Below, one piece after another: positions 37,262 through 47,469 of a stretch of 61,694 bases of DNA. Every line of letters begins with the position of its first letter. Position 1 is the stretch's first letter. The notes below the pieces were generated by a model. It searched no databases. It saw only the letters and a list, made by a program, of their open reading frames with translations, and had not been told where the DNA came from. The stretch is taken from the NCBI RefSeq assembly GCF_002304225.1, contig NZ_NSLB01000010.1, positions 1 to 61,694 of the forward strand. Direction: 5' to 3'. Position numbers and translations under genes: made by a program. Origin of the DNA: Pseudomonas sp. HAR-UPW-AIA-41 (GTDB lineage Bacteria; Pseudomonadota; Gammaproteobacteria; Pseudomonadales; Pseudomonadaceae).

Positions 37262-37630
37262 TCAGCCCATATGGAAGAAGGCCAGCTTGTTGCCATCCGG
37301 GTCGCGGAAGTAACCGGCATAGAAGCCCGGCATGCGCTCGCCCGGCGCACCCTCATCACTGGCGCCCAGGCTGATGGCCTTGGCGTAGAGCTTGTCCACG
37401 CCCTCACGGGAGCCGCCGGGCAGGGCAATCATGTTGCCGTTACCGGGGCTGGCCGGCTGCTTGTCGAACGGCGTGCACACACCAAACATCGGCTGACCAC
37501 GGGCCACACCGTAGAACACCGCGCGGCCGACATCCATCACCGGCTTGGCGCCCATTTCGGCGAACAGAGCACCGTAGAAGGCCTTGGCCTTGTCCAGGTC
37601 GGCGGTACCGACCATTGCGTATCCGATCAT
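37262..37630 (-). CDS. VOC-family (glyoxalase-fold) protein
   Basis: A 122-residue single VOC module: MIGYAMVGTADLDKAKAFYG is the N-terminal strand-helix and FYAGYFRDPDGNKLAFFH is the C-terminal metal-site strand. The family includes glyoxalases, dioxygenases and resistance proteins; the reaction is unknown here. It is directly upstream of the exonuclease gene with a nine-base gap, so the two are probably co-transcribed. Confidence 0.88.
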   Translation of the reverse strand: MIGYAMVGTADLDKAKAFYGALFAEMGAKPVMDVGRAVFYGVARGQPMFGVCTPFDKQPASPGNGNMIALPGGSREGVDKLYAKAISLGASDEGAPGERMPGFYAGYFRDPDGNKLAFFHMG

Positions 37631-37705
37631 CGTGCAGTCCTCGTGTGGTGGTGTGGCAGGTCATTTGACGCCCGGTCGATTGACTCTAGCAGAGCACAGA
37701 AACGA

Positions 37706-37733
37706 AAAACCCGGGACAAGCCCGGGTTCTTCG
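37706..37733 (-). terminator. Terminator of the Tim44-like gene
   Basis: An eight-base stem AACCCGGG / CCCGGGTT with a five-base loop is followed on the minus strand by TTTTTCGTTT. It lies just after the stop of the Tim44-like gene. Confidence 0.75.
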
Positions 37734-37747
37734 TGGATGAAACGAAC

Positions 37748-38584
37748 TCAGCCGTTCTGACGGATACCGGCCACCAGCCACGGCTGGTTGTCGCCCTGAG
37801 CACGCTCCAGACGCCAGCTTTCGCTGAAGGCTTCGCCCTGGTCGAAACGCGAGGTCTTGGCCAGACCGCTGAAGGTCAGGGTGGCTATGGTCTTGTCGGC
37901 CTGATCGTCCAGACCGTCCAGCTGCACCTGCAGGTTATCGATGTAGGTGGACTGGAAGCCGTCACCCAGATTGGCGCGCTCCTGGGTCAGGAAGGCGGTC
38001 ATCTGCGGGGTGAAGAATTCGGCGATCTTGTCCATCTCGTTCGCGTCCCAGTGCTGCTGCAGGGCGAGGAAGTGCTCGCGGCCCTGCTCGATGAAACGCT
38101 CCTGGTTGAACCAGGCCGGCGCTTGCAGCGGCGCACGCGCCACGCTGGCGCCACCGAAGATCGGCGCGGCCGGGGCACTTTCGCGGGCGTAGGGCGCACC
38201 ACCGGCCATGGCCGGCTGGGCCTGGCGGCGACGGGAAGCGATCAGCTTGAAGATGACGAAGGCGAGCAGGCCGAAGATCAGGATGTCGAAAATCTGCATG
38301 CCTTCGAAGCCATCACCCATGAACATCGAGGCGAGCAGACCGCCGGCGGCGATGCCGGCCAACGGGCCGAGCCAGCGCGAAGCGCCACTGGCCGGACGGG
38401 CAGCAGCGGCTGCGGTGGTAGCAGCCGGCGCCGGGGCAGCCTGCTGCTTGTTCATCTGGGTGGTCTGGTGGCTCGGCGCGCTACCGAGGCTCTTGCCGCC
38501 GCCCAGGCGCTTGGCCGCATCGGCGTTGAGGCTGAGGGTCAGACCCAGGCACATGGCCAGGGCGATGCTGAAAAAGCGTTGCAT
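37748..38584 (-). CDS. Tim44-domain membrane protein
   Basis: A 278-residue protein with an N-terminal signal or anchor (MQRFFSIALAMCLGLTLSLN), an Ala/Gln-rich linker and a glycine-rich hydrophobic stretch (~85-125). A C-terminal Tim44-like domain (~165-278) includes EHFLALQQHWDANEMDKIAE and FFTPQMTAFL. Bacterial Tim44-like proteins are inner-membrane proteins with no settled role. The ATG at 38582-38584 begins the signal sequence. Confidence 0.85.
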   Translation of the reverse strand: MQRFFSIALAMCLGLTLSLNADAAKRLGGGKSLGSAPSHQTTQMNKQQAAPAPAATTAAAAARPASGASRWLGPLAGIAAGGLLASMFMGDGFEGMQIFDILIFGLLAFVIFKLIASRRRQAQPAMAGGAPYARESAPAAPIFGGASVARAPLQAPAWFNQERFIEQGREHFLALQQHWDANEMDKIAEFFTPQMTAFLTQERANLGDGFQSTYIDNLQVQLDGLDDQADKTIATLTFSGLAKTSRFDQGEAFSESWRLERAQGDNQPWLVAGIRQNG

Positions 38585-38674
38585 GGTCGGCACTCTTAAT
38601 AGGAAGTTCACGCGCGCATGATGCCGCCCGGGGACCGTCAGGACCAGCGAGAGAGTGTTTCCGAATTTATGCCT

Positions 38675-39538
38675 TCATAGCTGGCGAGCCTTGAAGGTAT
38701 CGCAACGCCCGGGCAGCCCCGAGTCGAAACCGTTGCGAAACCAGCGCACCCGCTGCGCCGAGGTGCCATGGGTAAAGGCGTCCGGCCGCACCTGACCACG
38801 CGCCTGGCGTTGCAGGTGGTCATCGCCGATGGCATTGGCAGCGTTCAGCGCCTCCTCCAGATCACCCGGTTCCAGCCACTGCAGACGCCGCTGGGCGTGA
38901 TGCGCCCAGACCCCGGCCAGACAGTCGGCCTGCAGTTCCTGGCGCACCAGCAGACCATTGTCGCCCTCCAGGCGCTCGCCACGCTGGCGGGCCGCACTGA
39001 TCCTGGCCGAGACGCCGAGCAAGGTCTGCACGTGATGACCGACCTCATGGGCGATCACATAGGCCTGGGCGAAGTCACCCGCTGCGGCGAAGCGGGTTTC
39101 CAGCTCGCGGAAAAAGCCCAGATCGAGATAGACCTGGCGATCGCCCGGGCAGTAGAACGGCCCCACGGCGGCATCGGCAAAGCCGCAGGCCGAACGGACA
39201 CCGCCAGTAAACAGCACCAGTTTGGGTTCCTGATAGGACTTGCCAGCCTGCTGGAACAGGCTGTGCCAGGTGTCCTCGGTATCGCCCAGCACGGCGCGGA
39301 CGAATTCGCGCTGCGGATCATCGGCGGCCGGACGCTGTGGCGGGGCGCTGGAGGGCGGTGCCTGCAGCGCCTGGTTGGCCAGGTTGCCGAGGATCTGCAG
39401 CGGGTCCTGACCCATCAACAGGCCAACCACCACGACCACCGCCACGCCGCCAAGGCTCAGGCGCTTGCCGCCACCAAAGCGGCCGCCACCGCGGGCATCC
39501 ACCACATTGTCACTGCGTCGTCCCCGTTCCCAGCGCAT
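38675..39538 (-). CDS. Neutral zinc metallopeptidase (YpfJ family)
   Basis: A 287-residue protein: MRWERGRRSDNVVDARGG is the family N-terminus, followed by a transmembrane helix (~30-48) and the zinc-peptidase domain with YVIAHEVGHHVQTLLG near residue 160 and QELQADCLAGVWAHH near 200. It is probably an inner-membrane protein with a periplasmic domain. Known members are putative neutral zinc peptidases without defined substrates. The start at 39536-39538 matches the family N-terminus. Confidence 0.9.
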   Translation of the reverse strand: MRWERGRRSDNVVDARGGGRFGGGKRLSLGGVAVVVVVGLLMGQDPLQILGNLANQALQAPPSSAPPQRPAADDPQREFVRAVLGDTEDTWHSLFQQAGKSYQEPKLVLFTGGVRSACGFADAAVGPFYCPGDRQVYLDLGFFRELETRFAAAGDFAQAYVIAHEVGHHVQTLLGVSARISAARQRGERLEGDNGLLVRQELQADCLAGVWAHHAQRRLQWLEPGDLEEALNAANAIGDDHLQRQARGQVRPDAFTHGTSAQRVRWFRNGFDSGLPGRCDTFKARQL

Positions 39539-39616
39539 GGCAGTGCTCCGACAAATCCTCGAGAGCCACAGTGTTGTCGCCACGGCCGACGAACGCCAGT
39601 CGGATGAGCAGGTCCG

Positions 39617-41799
39617 CTACAGCGCTTCCAGCTTGGCGTAGGCCAGCATCAGCCACTTGCTGCCTTCGCTGTCGAAGTTGACCTGCACCCGCGCTTGGGC
39701 GGCGGAGCCTTCGAAGTTGAGGATCACGCCCTCGCCGAACAGCGGATGATGCACGCGCTGGCCGAGGCTGAAGCCGGTGTCCGGCACTTCGGCGCCAGCG
39801 AACATCGAGCTGCCGGCCATATTGCGACCGCCGCCGTAGGGGCGGCTGAGGCTGTTGGACAGGCGCACTTCGTGGATCAGCGCCGAGGGAATCTCGCGGA
39901 CGAAGCGCGAGACCTTGTTGTAGGTCTCGCTGCCGTACAGGCGACGGGTCTCGGCGTAGGTCATCACCAACTTGTGCATGGCGCGGGTGATGCCGACGTA
40001 GGCCAGACGGCGCTCCTCCTCCAGACGGCCGGACTCTTCCAGGCTCATCTTGTGCGGGAACAGCCCCTCCTCCATACCGACCAGAAACACCAGCGGGAAC
40101 TCCAGGCCCTTGGCGCTGTGCAGGGTCATCAGCTGCACGCTGTCCTCGAACTCCTCGGCCTGGGTGTCGCCCGACTCCAGCGCGGCATGGTCGAGGAAGG
40201 CCGCCAGCGGCGAGACCGCCTCGTCATCGAACTCGAAGGCACGGGCGGCGCTGACCAGTTCCTGCAGGTTTTCCACCCGCGCCTGGCCCTTCTCGCCCTT
40301 CTCTTCCTTGTGGAAGGTGATCAGCCCGGTCTGCTCGATCACCGTCTGGGTCATCAGGTGCAGGGGGAAGTCCTGCACCTTGGCCGCCAGATTCTCGATC
40401 AGCTCGGCGAAGGCGCCGAGGGCGCTGGCCGCGCGGCCGGAAACGGCCTTGGTTGCCACCAGTTGCTGCAGCGCCCGCCACATGGAGGTGCCGGAAGCGC
40501 GCGCGGCTTCGCGCAGGCCCTCGACGGTCTTCTCGCCGATGCCACGGGCCGGTACGTTAATCACCCGCTCCAGCGCCGCGTCATCGTCGCGCAGGCGGAT
40601 CAGGCGCAGGTAGGCCATGGCGTTCTTGATCTCGGCGCGCTCGAAGAAGCGCTGGCCGCCGTAGATGCGGTAGGGAATCTTCTCGCGCAGCAGCGCTTCC
40701 TCAAGCACGCGCGATTGCGCGTTGGAGCGGTAGAGGATGGCGATTTCGCTGCGCTTGAGGCCGTCCTTGCGCAGGGCGTCCTCGATCGACTCGACCACGT
40801 AGCGCGCTTCGTCGTGCTCGTTGAAGGCGGCGTAGAGGCCGATCAGCTCGCCATCGCCGCCCTCGGTCCACAGCTCCTTGCCCAGGCGCTCGCTGTTGTT
40901 GGCGATGACCGCGTTGGCGGCCTTGAGGATGCCGGCGGTGGAGCGGTAATTCTGCTCCAGGCGGATGGTTTCCACCGGGGCGAAGTCATCGGCGAAGCGC
41001 TGGATGTTCTCGATCCGCGCACCGCGCCAGCCGTAGATCGACTGATCGTCGTCACCCACCACCATCAGGCTGTCGCCACCGGTGGCGAGGAACTTCAGCC
41101 AGGCGTACTGCACGGCGTTGGTGTCCTGGAACTCGTCCACCAGGATGTGGCGGAAGCGCCGCCGGTAGTGGTCGAGCAGGCCGGGGTTATCGCGCCACAG
41201 CTCCAGCGAGCGCAGCAGCAGCTCGGCAAAATCGACCACCCCGGCGCGGGCGCAGGCGCCTCGTAGGCGGCGTAGATACTGACCATGGTGGCGAGGAAGT
41301 GATCGCCCGAGGCCTGGATATTGTGCGGGCGCAGACCTTCGTCCTTCTGCCCGTTGATGAACCACTGGGCCTGGCGCGCCGGCCAGCGCTGCTCGTCCAG
41401 GCCCAGCTCGCGGATCACCCGCTTGACCAGGCGCTGCTGGTCGTCGGAATCGAGAATCTGGAAGCTTTCCGGCAGTTTGGCCTCCTGCCAGTGGGCCCGC
41501 AGCAGGCGGTGGGCCAGGCCGTGGAAGGTGCCCACCCACATGCCCTGAGGGCTCATGCCGAGCATCTGTTCGATGCGCTGGCGCATCTCGGCGGCGGCCT
41601 TGTTGGTGAAGGTGACCGACAGCACGCTGTGCGGTGAGGCGCCCTCGACCTGGATCAGCCAGGCGATGCGGTGCACCAGCACACGGGTCTTGCCCGAACC
41701 GGCACCGGCCAGCACCAGCTGGCGGCCGAGCGGAGCCGCTACGGCCTGGCGTTGGGCGTCATTGAGAGAGTTCAGCAGGTAGGAGATATCGTCGCGCAT
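39617..41799 (-). pseudogene. uvrD: DNA helicase II, 1-base frameshift
   Basis: This is the UvrD helicase of nucleotide excision and mismatch repair. The N-terminal part (MRDDISYLLNSLNDAQRQAV, Walker A LAGAGSGKTRVLVHR) is in one frame to about 41260. The rest is in the next frame from ACARAGVVDFAELLLRSLEL on, with VDEFQDTNAVQYAW and GDDDQSIYGWRGA. Adding one base near 41257-41263 yields 727 residues, the normal Pseudomonas length. As read, the protein would stop soon after domain 1A/1B and be inactive, which should give a mutator and UV-sensitive cell; sequencing error is more likely. Confidence 0.88.
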
Positions 41800-42000
41800 G
41801 GGCCGGCATTCTACGCGGATGCGCCGCGCGGCGCTGCCGTCGAAGAAACGACAGCTGGTCGGCTGAGTAAAAGTATCAGGCTTTAGCCCATCGAAAGATG
41901 GGTGATAGCTCGCCACAGGGTGGACTTAATTCTTTGGCAATGCGTCTAGCTCGGGTATTCTCCCGCGACGCTCTAGGCAACCACTATAAGAATACCGCCT

Positions 42001-44880
42001 ATGTCTGCCACACCCAGCGCTGCAGTTCCTGCGCCCAATCCGCTTGAGACTCAGGCGGTGCGTGAGCATTTCGCCACAGACCTCGCTCTTGAGCGAACCC
42101 GTCTGCTCTACCAGGGCTCACAGATTCCGACCCTGTTCATGCTGCTCAATGGCTTGGCCTGCGCTTGGCTGCTTTGGAGCTCGGCTAACACCTGGCTGCT
42201 CAGCGGCTGGCTGTTGTGGTTGGTCCTGCTGGCCGTGCTGCGTTTGGTACAGGTGGCGTCGTTCAAGGATGCCCTGCCATCGCAGCAGGCCGCTCCACAC
42301 TGGCGACGCAACTTCCATTTAGGTGCCATGGTGTCCGGGGCCACCCTGGCCTTCGCGGTGATCATGCTGGTGCCCAGTCAGGCCTACCTGCAACAGGCGC
42401 TGGTCTACGGCCTGATTGCCGCTGCCGTGCTATCTGCGTGCGTCGCCTACGCAGTGAGTCTGCGCGCCTTTCTGGCCTTCGCCCTACCCTGCCTGATGCC
42501 TTCGATCATCTACCTGCTCAACAGTGACGCTGAATTGCTGCAGGGTTGGGGCGTACTCAGTCTGATCCTCAGTCTGGCGGTGATTGTGGTCGCCTGGCAG
42601 ATCAGCCGCCTGGTGCAACACAGCCTGCTGCGGCGCTTTCAGAATCAGGCGCTGATCGACAACCTGGAGCACGCCCGCCAGCAAGCCGAGGGCCTGAATC
42701 TGGAGCTGGCCCGCGAGGTCGAACAGCGCCGACGTGCAGAGCGTGGCCTGCGACAGGCCCATAACCAGCTGGAAATGCGCGTGGCCGAGCGCACCCTGGA
42801 GCTGGATGAAACCGCCCATGCGCTGAGCAAGAGCGAGGCCCGTCTGTCGCTCGCGCTCGAGGCCAGCCATCTGGGCCTGTGGGACTGGAATCTGGTCACT
42901 GACGAAGTCCACCACAGCAACCTGCAAGAACTGTTCGGCCTCGGTCAGGATCAGGTGCGCGCCGTACTCACCGACCTCAAGCCACGCCTGCACCCGGATG
43001 ATACCCAGCTGCTCAAACGCGCCCTGGTGGCCCACCTCAAGGGCGATAGCGAGGGCTATGCCGTGGAATACCGCTTCCGTCATGCCGACGGTCGCTGGAT
43101 CTGGATCGAGGACCGTGGCCGTGCGGTCGAGCGGGATGCCAATGGCGCGGTGATCCGCATGATCGGTACGCGCAGCGATATCAGCCTGCGCAAGCGCCTG
43201 CAGGAACAGCAGCAACTGGCCGCCACCGTATTCGAGGCGGCCAGCGAAGGCATCGTTATCCTCGACGCCGACTACCGTTTCCTTTCGGTCAACGAGGCCT
43301 TCACTCGGGTTACCGGCTACCGCCAGGATGAAGTGCTGGGACAGAGCGTGGCGCGTCTGGTCAACAGCCGCGAAGCCCGGCGCCAGTACGAGCTGATCCG
43401 TGAAGAGCTGGAAACGGCCTCACACTGGCAGGGTGAGCTGATCGAGACGCGCAAGAACGGCGAGCTGTACCCCCAATGGCTGCGCCTGGATGTAGTGCGT
43501 GACTCCCGTGGAGCCATCAGCCATATCGTGGGCTTCTTTGCCGACCTCTCGGCCCGCCGCGAAGCCGAGGAGCGCCTGCGCTACCTGTCGCACTACGACG
43601 AACTGACCGGCCTGGCCAACCGCACGCTGTTCAAAGAGCGCCTGCACGAAGCAGCCCAGCGCTCGCGCCAGAGCGGACAAAGCCTGGCCCTGCTGCACAT
43701 CGACCTGGACCGTTTCAAACTGCTCAACGACAGCCTCGGCCATGAAGTGGCCGACCAGCTACTGCGGCAAATGAGTCGGCGTCTGACCCAGGCCATCCCC
43801 GAGGCCGACACCCTTGCCCGCCTGTCCTCCGACGAATTCGCCGTGGTCCTGGACGACTACGGCAGCCTGTCCAGCCTGGCGCGCATCGCCAGCCGTCTGC
43901 TGGCCAAGCTGCGTACACCGATGGAGGTCGGCGGCCACGAGCTGGTGATCAGTGCTTCCCTCGGTATCAGTCTGATGCCGGACAACGCCCGCGAAATCAG
44001 CGCCCTGATCAGCCAGGCCAACATGGCCATGCAGCACGCCAAACATTTGGGGGGGAACACCTTCCAGTTCTTCACCGATAACCTGCAGGCCTGCACCCTG
44101 GAGCGGCTGCAGCTGGAGAACCAACTGCGCAAGGCGATCGGCGAGGGGCAACTGGAGGTGTACTACCAGCCCAAGCTCAGCCTGGCGGACGACAGTATCA
44201 ATGCCGCCGAGGCACTGGTGCGCTGGCAGCATCCGCAGCTTGGCCTGGTATCCCCGGCGGACTTCATCAGCCTGGCCGAGGAAACCGGACTGATCGGAGC
44301 CATTGGCGAGTTCGTGCTGCGCGAGGCCTGTCGCCAGGCGCGCGAGTGGCAACGCAGCGGGCAGGCGGATATCCGCGTGTCAGTGAACCTGTCGATGCAC
44401 CAGTTGCGTCAGGGCAACCTGACCAGCCTGGTGCGTCAGGTGCTCGACGAGACAGAACTGCCGGCCCGCCTGCTGGAGCTGGAGCTGACCGAGTCGCAAC
44501 TGCTGGACAACGTGGAGAACGTCATCACCACCTTCCATCAGCTGCGCATGCTGGGCGTGAAGCTGTCGATAGACGACTTCGGCACTGGCTATTCCTCGCT
44601 CAGCTACCTCAAGCGCTTCCCGGTGGACTACGTAAAGATCGACCAGTCGTTTATCCGCGACCTGTCGGTGGGCAGCGAAGACGCCGCGATTACCCGGGCG
44701 ATCATCGCCATGGCACATAGCCTGGAACTGCAGGTGGTGGCCGAGGGTGTGGAAAACGAAGCACAGCTGGAGTACCTGAAAAGCCAGCGTTGCGACGAGG
44801 TGCAGGGATACTTGATCAGTCCTGCGGTAACCGCCGCAGCTTTCGCCAAACTGCTTGAGGAGCAGGTGGCGGTGCTGTAG
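42001..44880 (+). CDS. PAS-GGDEF-EAL cyclic-di-GMP protein
   Basis: A 959-residue protein: hydrophobic N-terminal region (~40-215, about six helices), coiled coil (~225-280), two PAS domains (~285-400 and ~408-520), GGDEF domain (~535-695) and EAL domain (~705-950). The GGDEF site reads SSDEF (609-613), so it is probably not a cyclase. The EAL site (737-739) is intact with LELTES, DDFGTGYSS, VKIDQ, AEGVE and QGY, so it should be a c-di-GMP phosphodiesterase. I recall a homologue (PA5442) beside uvrD in P. aeruginosa. Confidence 0.9.
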   Translation: MSATPSAAVPAPNPLETQAVREHFATDLALERTRLLYQGSQIPTLFMLLNGLACAWLLWSSANTWLLSGWLLWLVLLAVLRLVQVASFKDALPSQQAAPHWRRNFHLGAMVSGATLAFAVIMLVPSQAYLQQALVYGLIAAAVLSACVAYAVSLRAFLAFALPCLMPSIIYLLNSDAELLQGWGVLSLILSLAVIVVAWQISRLVQHSLLRRFQNQALIDNLEHARQQAEGLNLELAREVEQRRRAERGLRQAHNQLEMRVAERTLELDETAHALSKSEARLSLALEASHLGLWDWNLVTDEVHHSNLQELFGLGQDQVRAVLTDLKPRLHPDDTQLLKRALVAHLKGDSEGYAVEYRFRHADGRWIWIEDRGRAVERDANGAVIRMIGTRSDISLRKRLQEQQQLAATVFEAASEGIVILDADYRFLSVNEAFTRVTGYRQDEVLGQSVARLVNSREARRQYELIREELETASHWQGELIETRKNGELYPQWLRLDVVRDSRGAISHIVGFFADLSARREAEERLRYLSHYDELTGLANRTLFKERLHEAAQRSRQSGQSLALLHIDLDRFKLLNDSLGHEVADQLLRQMSRRLTQAIPEADTLARLSSDEFAVVLDDYGSLSSLARIASRLLAKLRTPMEVGGHELVISASLGISLMPDNAREISALISQANMAMQHAKHLGGNTFQFFTDNLQACTLERLQLENQLRKAIGEGQLEVYYQPKLSLADDSINAAEALVRWQHPQLGLVSPADFISLAEETGLIGAIGEFVLREACRQAREWQRSGQADIRVSVNLSMHQLRQGNLTSLVRQVLDETELPARLLELELTESQLLDNVENVITTFHQLRMLGVKLSIDDFGTGYSSLSYLKRFPVDYVKIDQSFIRDLSVGSEDAAITRAIIAMAHSLELQVVAEGVENEAQLEYLKSQRCDEVQGYLISPAVTAAAFAKLLEEQVAVL

Positions 44881-44928
44881 CGGCGATACCTGACGGACTG
44901 CTCGTTCATTGCGATTGAGGAGTGCGTC

Positions 44929-45600
44929 ATGTCAAAACCGCCAGCGCTGCCGCTGCGTCTGAAACTCGTTCTGGCCTCCCAGGGCATGGCCCCATTGGCG
45001 GTCAAGGCTGCCGTGGTACAGCAACTGGGCGCGGCCAATGCCGCCCTGCTCGCCCCGCACATGCCGCCGGGGCAGCTCAAGGATCTGGTGCCCGAACTGC
45101 CCAGTGCCTTCGTTGCCCAGGTCATCAGCCATCTGCAACCGACGTGGATTCTCGATACCTACCTGGCCATGCCGGACAGCCTGCACCTGGCCGTGGCGCG
45201 TGAGCTGTGCATCCAGCACCTCTATCAGACGGCCGCCCAGTTCGCCGAATGCCTGCCACCGGCGCGCCTGCGTAACCTGATCTTCGGCCTGGAGCCCGAC
45301 CATGTGCTGCAGATCGCCCGCCATATCACCAACCTGCCGCTGATCATCGAAAGCCTGCGCACCTTCTCCGCGGCCTTCCTCAGCAAGCTGGCCGATGCCG
45401 CCGTGCGCGACAACAACCCGGAGATTTCCCAGCAGGTGCTGGCCGGCCTCACCGTGCAGCGTCAGGCCGAAGTCTGCGCCGCGCTCAAGCCCGCCACCCT
45501 CAAGGCCGTGCTGCCGGGCCTGCTGGCGCAGAGCGGCGAGGCCCTGCGCGAACGGCTGCCGGAACGCCTGCAGTTGCAGTTTGCCGCCGAGGAAGCCTGA
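44929..45600 (+). CDS. Helical protein of unknown function
   Basis: A 223-residue, mostly helical protein with repeated short helix pairs (AFVAQVISHLQPTWILDTYL, then RLRNLIFGLEPDHVLQIARH), reminiscent of alpha-solenoids such as the MgtE N-terminal domain. No enzyme motif or signal is visible. It lies 48 bases after the GGDEF-EAL gene and probably belongs to the same transcript. I recall a hypothetical protein (PA5441) at the same place in P. aeruginosa. Confidence 0.75.
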   Translation: MSKPPALPLRLKLVLASQGMAPLAVKAAVVQQLGAANAALLAPHMPPGQLKDLVPELPSAFVAQVISHLQPTWILDTYLAMPDSLHLAVARELCIQHLYQTAAQFAECLPPARLRNLIFGLEPDHVLQIARHITNLPLIIESLRTFSAAFLSKLADAAVRDNNPEISQQVLAGLTVQRQAEVCAALKPATLKAVLPGLLAQSGEALRERLPERLQLQFAAEEA

Positions 45601-45603
45601 GAC

Positions 45604-45819
45604 TCAGTCCCGCCAGAAGGGTTTGCGCAACTCTTCCTCGCGCGCGGCCAGGTCGATGCCGGCATCGCCCAGCAGGCGTAGGTCAAGCTGGGCGAGTTGG
45701 CGGCGGGTGCGGATGTTCTGCTGCCAGTGCAGCAGACGGGCCAGCAGGCGCAGCGGCCAGCCCGGGGTGAGCAGGGTCGGGCGACGGGTGGCGAGGGTAT
45801 GCGGCAGGCTGCGCGGCAT
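45604..45819 (-). CDS. DUF1127 (YjiS-like) small protein
   Basis: A 71-residue arginine-rich protein with the DUF1127 core RTRRQLAQLDLRLLGDAGID followed by a basic-acidic tail. Some alphaproteobacterial members bind RNA or affect phosphate and carbon metabolism; here the role is unknown. It is convergent with the helical protein, with only three bases between the stops. Confidence 0.85.
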   Translation of the reverse strand: MPRSLPHTLATRRPTLLTPGWPLRLLARLLHWQQNIRTRRQLAQLDLRLLGDAGIDLAAREEELRKPFWRD

Positions 45820-45978
45820 GGCGATCTCCTTGCGCGAAAGCGCGGGTTATGGAGAGCCATGATCGGGCAGCGCAATCGCGGGCGGCAGAGACAGCCGAAT
45901 GAAACAGTGGCGGATCAGTGCCGCACAACGGGCAACTGTTATGCCCGCCGCGCCGCCAACTGTATCCGCCCGGCCTGA

Positions 45979-47340
45979 TCAGCCGCGGGTGGTGCTGCCG
46001 TTGTCCAGATGGCGCATCAACAGGGCGTAGTTCAGGTCGATGTCTTCCGGCAGCGGCAGGTACAGGGTGTGGCCATCGCCCGGGGCCAGATCGGTGCGCT
46101 CGCCGTTGCCCTTCTCCAGGGCATCAAGGGTGAAATGCACGTTGCCCTGCGGGGTCATCAGCTCCAGGCGGTCGCCCACGGCGAAGCGGTTCTTCACCTT
46201 GACCTCGGCCAGAGCGCCACGGCGCTCACCAGTCAGTTCACCAACGAACTGCTGGCGTTCGGAGACCGAGTTGCCGCGCTCGTAGTTCTGGTACTCATCG
46301 TGCACGTGACGGCGCAGAAAGCCCTCGGTGTAGCCGCGGTGGGCCAGGGATTCGAGGGTGTCCATCAAGCTCATGTCGAACGGCCGGCCGGCCACCGCAT
46401 CGTCGATGGCCTTGCGGTACACCTGCGCGGTGCGCGCGCAGTAGTAGTGGCTCTTGGTGCGGCCCTCGATCTTCAGCGAGTGCACGCCCATCTTCACCAG
46501 ACGCTCGACGTGCTGCACAGCGCGCAGGTCCTTGGAGTTCATGATGTAGGTGCCGTGCTCGTCCTCGTAGGCGGACATGTACTCGCCCGGACGGCTGCTG
46601 TCTTCGAGGAGGAACACTTCCTTGGTCGGCGCGCCCACGCCCAGGGTCGGCTCGGCCGCCTGCACGGCAATCGGCTCGTAGACATGGACGATGTCGCCGA
46701 CTTCGTTTTCCTTGGCCTCGTGGGTCTTGTATTCCCAGCGACAGGCGTTGGTGCAGGTGCCCTGATTGGGGTCGCGCTTGTTGATGTAGCCCGACAGCAG
46801 GCAGCGGCCGGAGTAGGCCATGCACAGCGCACCGTGGACGAACACCTCCAGCTCCATGCCCGGCACCTGCTCACGGATCTCGCCGATCTCTTCCAGCGAC
46901 AGTTCGCGCGAAAGAATGGCGCGGGTCAGGCCCTGACGGCGCCAGAACTCGACGCTGGCCCAGTTCACCGCGTTGGCCTGCACCGACAGGTGGATGTGCA
47001 TGTGCGGGAAGTGCTCGCGCACCATCATGATCAGCCCCGGGTCGGACATGATCAGCGCATCCGGCCCCATCGCCACCACCGGCTCCAGATCCTTGATGAA
47101 GGTCTTCAGCTTGGCGTTGTGCGGGGCGATGTTGACCACCACGTAGAACTGCTTGCCCTGGGCATGCGCCTCGTTGATCCCCAGCGCCAGGTTGGCGTGG
47201 TCGAACTCGTTGTTGCGCACCCGCAGGCTGTAGCGCGGCTGGCCGGCATACACCGCGTCGGCGCCGTAGGCGAAGGCATAGCGCATGTTGCGCAGGGTGC
47301 CGGCAGGGGAAAGCAATTCGGGTTTGAACGGGGCGGACAT
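45979..47340 (-). CDS. trhP: U32-family peptidase-like tRNA hydroxylation protein
   Basis: A 453-residue U32 protein of the YegQ/TrhP group. The N-terminus is FKPELLSPAGTLRNMRYAFA with YGADAVYAGQPRYSLR. The cysteine cluster regions are HGALCMAYSGRCLLSG and CTNACRWEYK, and KIEGRTKSHYY is the U32 signature. In E. coli this group (TrhP) hydroxylates U34 of tRNA; the name U32 peptidase is historical. Length fits YegQ. The ATG at 47338-47340 is the conserved start. The recalled P. aeruginosa counterpart is PA5440. Confidence 0.87.
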   Translation of the reverse strand: MSAPFKPELLSPAGTLRNMRYAFAYGADAVYAGQPRYSLRVRNNEFDHANLALGINEAHAQGKQFYVVVNIAPHNAKLKTFIKDLEPVVAMGPDALIMSDPGLIMMVREHFPHMHIHLSVQANAVNWASVEFWRRQGLTRAILSRELSLEEIGEIREQVPGMELEVFVHGALCMAYSGRCLLSGYINKRDPNQGTCTNACRWEYKTHEAKENEVGDIVHVYEPIAVQAAEPTLGVGAPTKEVFLLEDSSRPGEYMSAYEDEHGTYIMNSKDLRAVQHVERLVKMGVHSLKIEGRTKSHYYCARTAQVYRKAIDDAVAGRPFDMSLMDTLESLAHRGYTEGFLRRHVHDEYQNYERGNSVSERQQFVGELTGERRGALAEVKVKNRFAVGDRLELMTPQGNVHFTLDALEKGNGERTDLAPGDGHTLYLPLPEDIDLNYALLMRHLDNGSTTRG

Positions 47341-47469
47341 GCTGGTTACTCGGTTGACGCTCGGAAGGTGGGCGATTTTACGGCAAATGCGCGCCAACCG
47401 CAGGTTCGGCGACGGACGTGGACTATTCCAGTAGCGTAGGCCTACTGACCCCTCTCAAAGGAATGCCCC

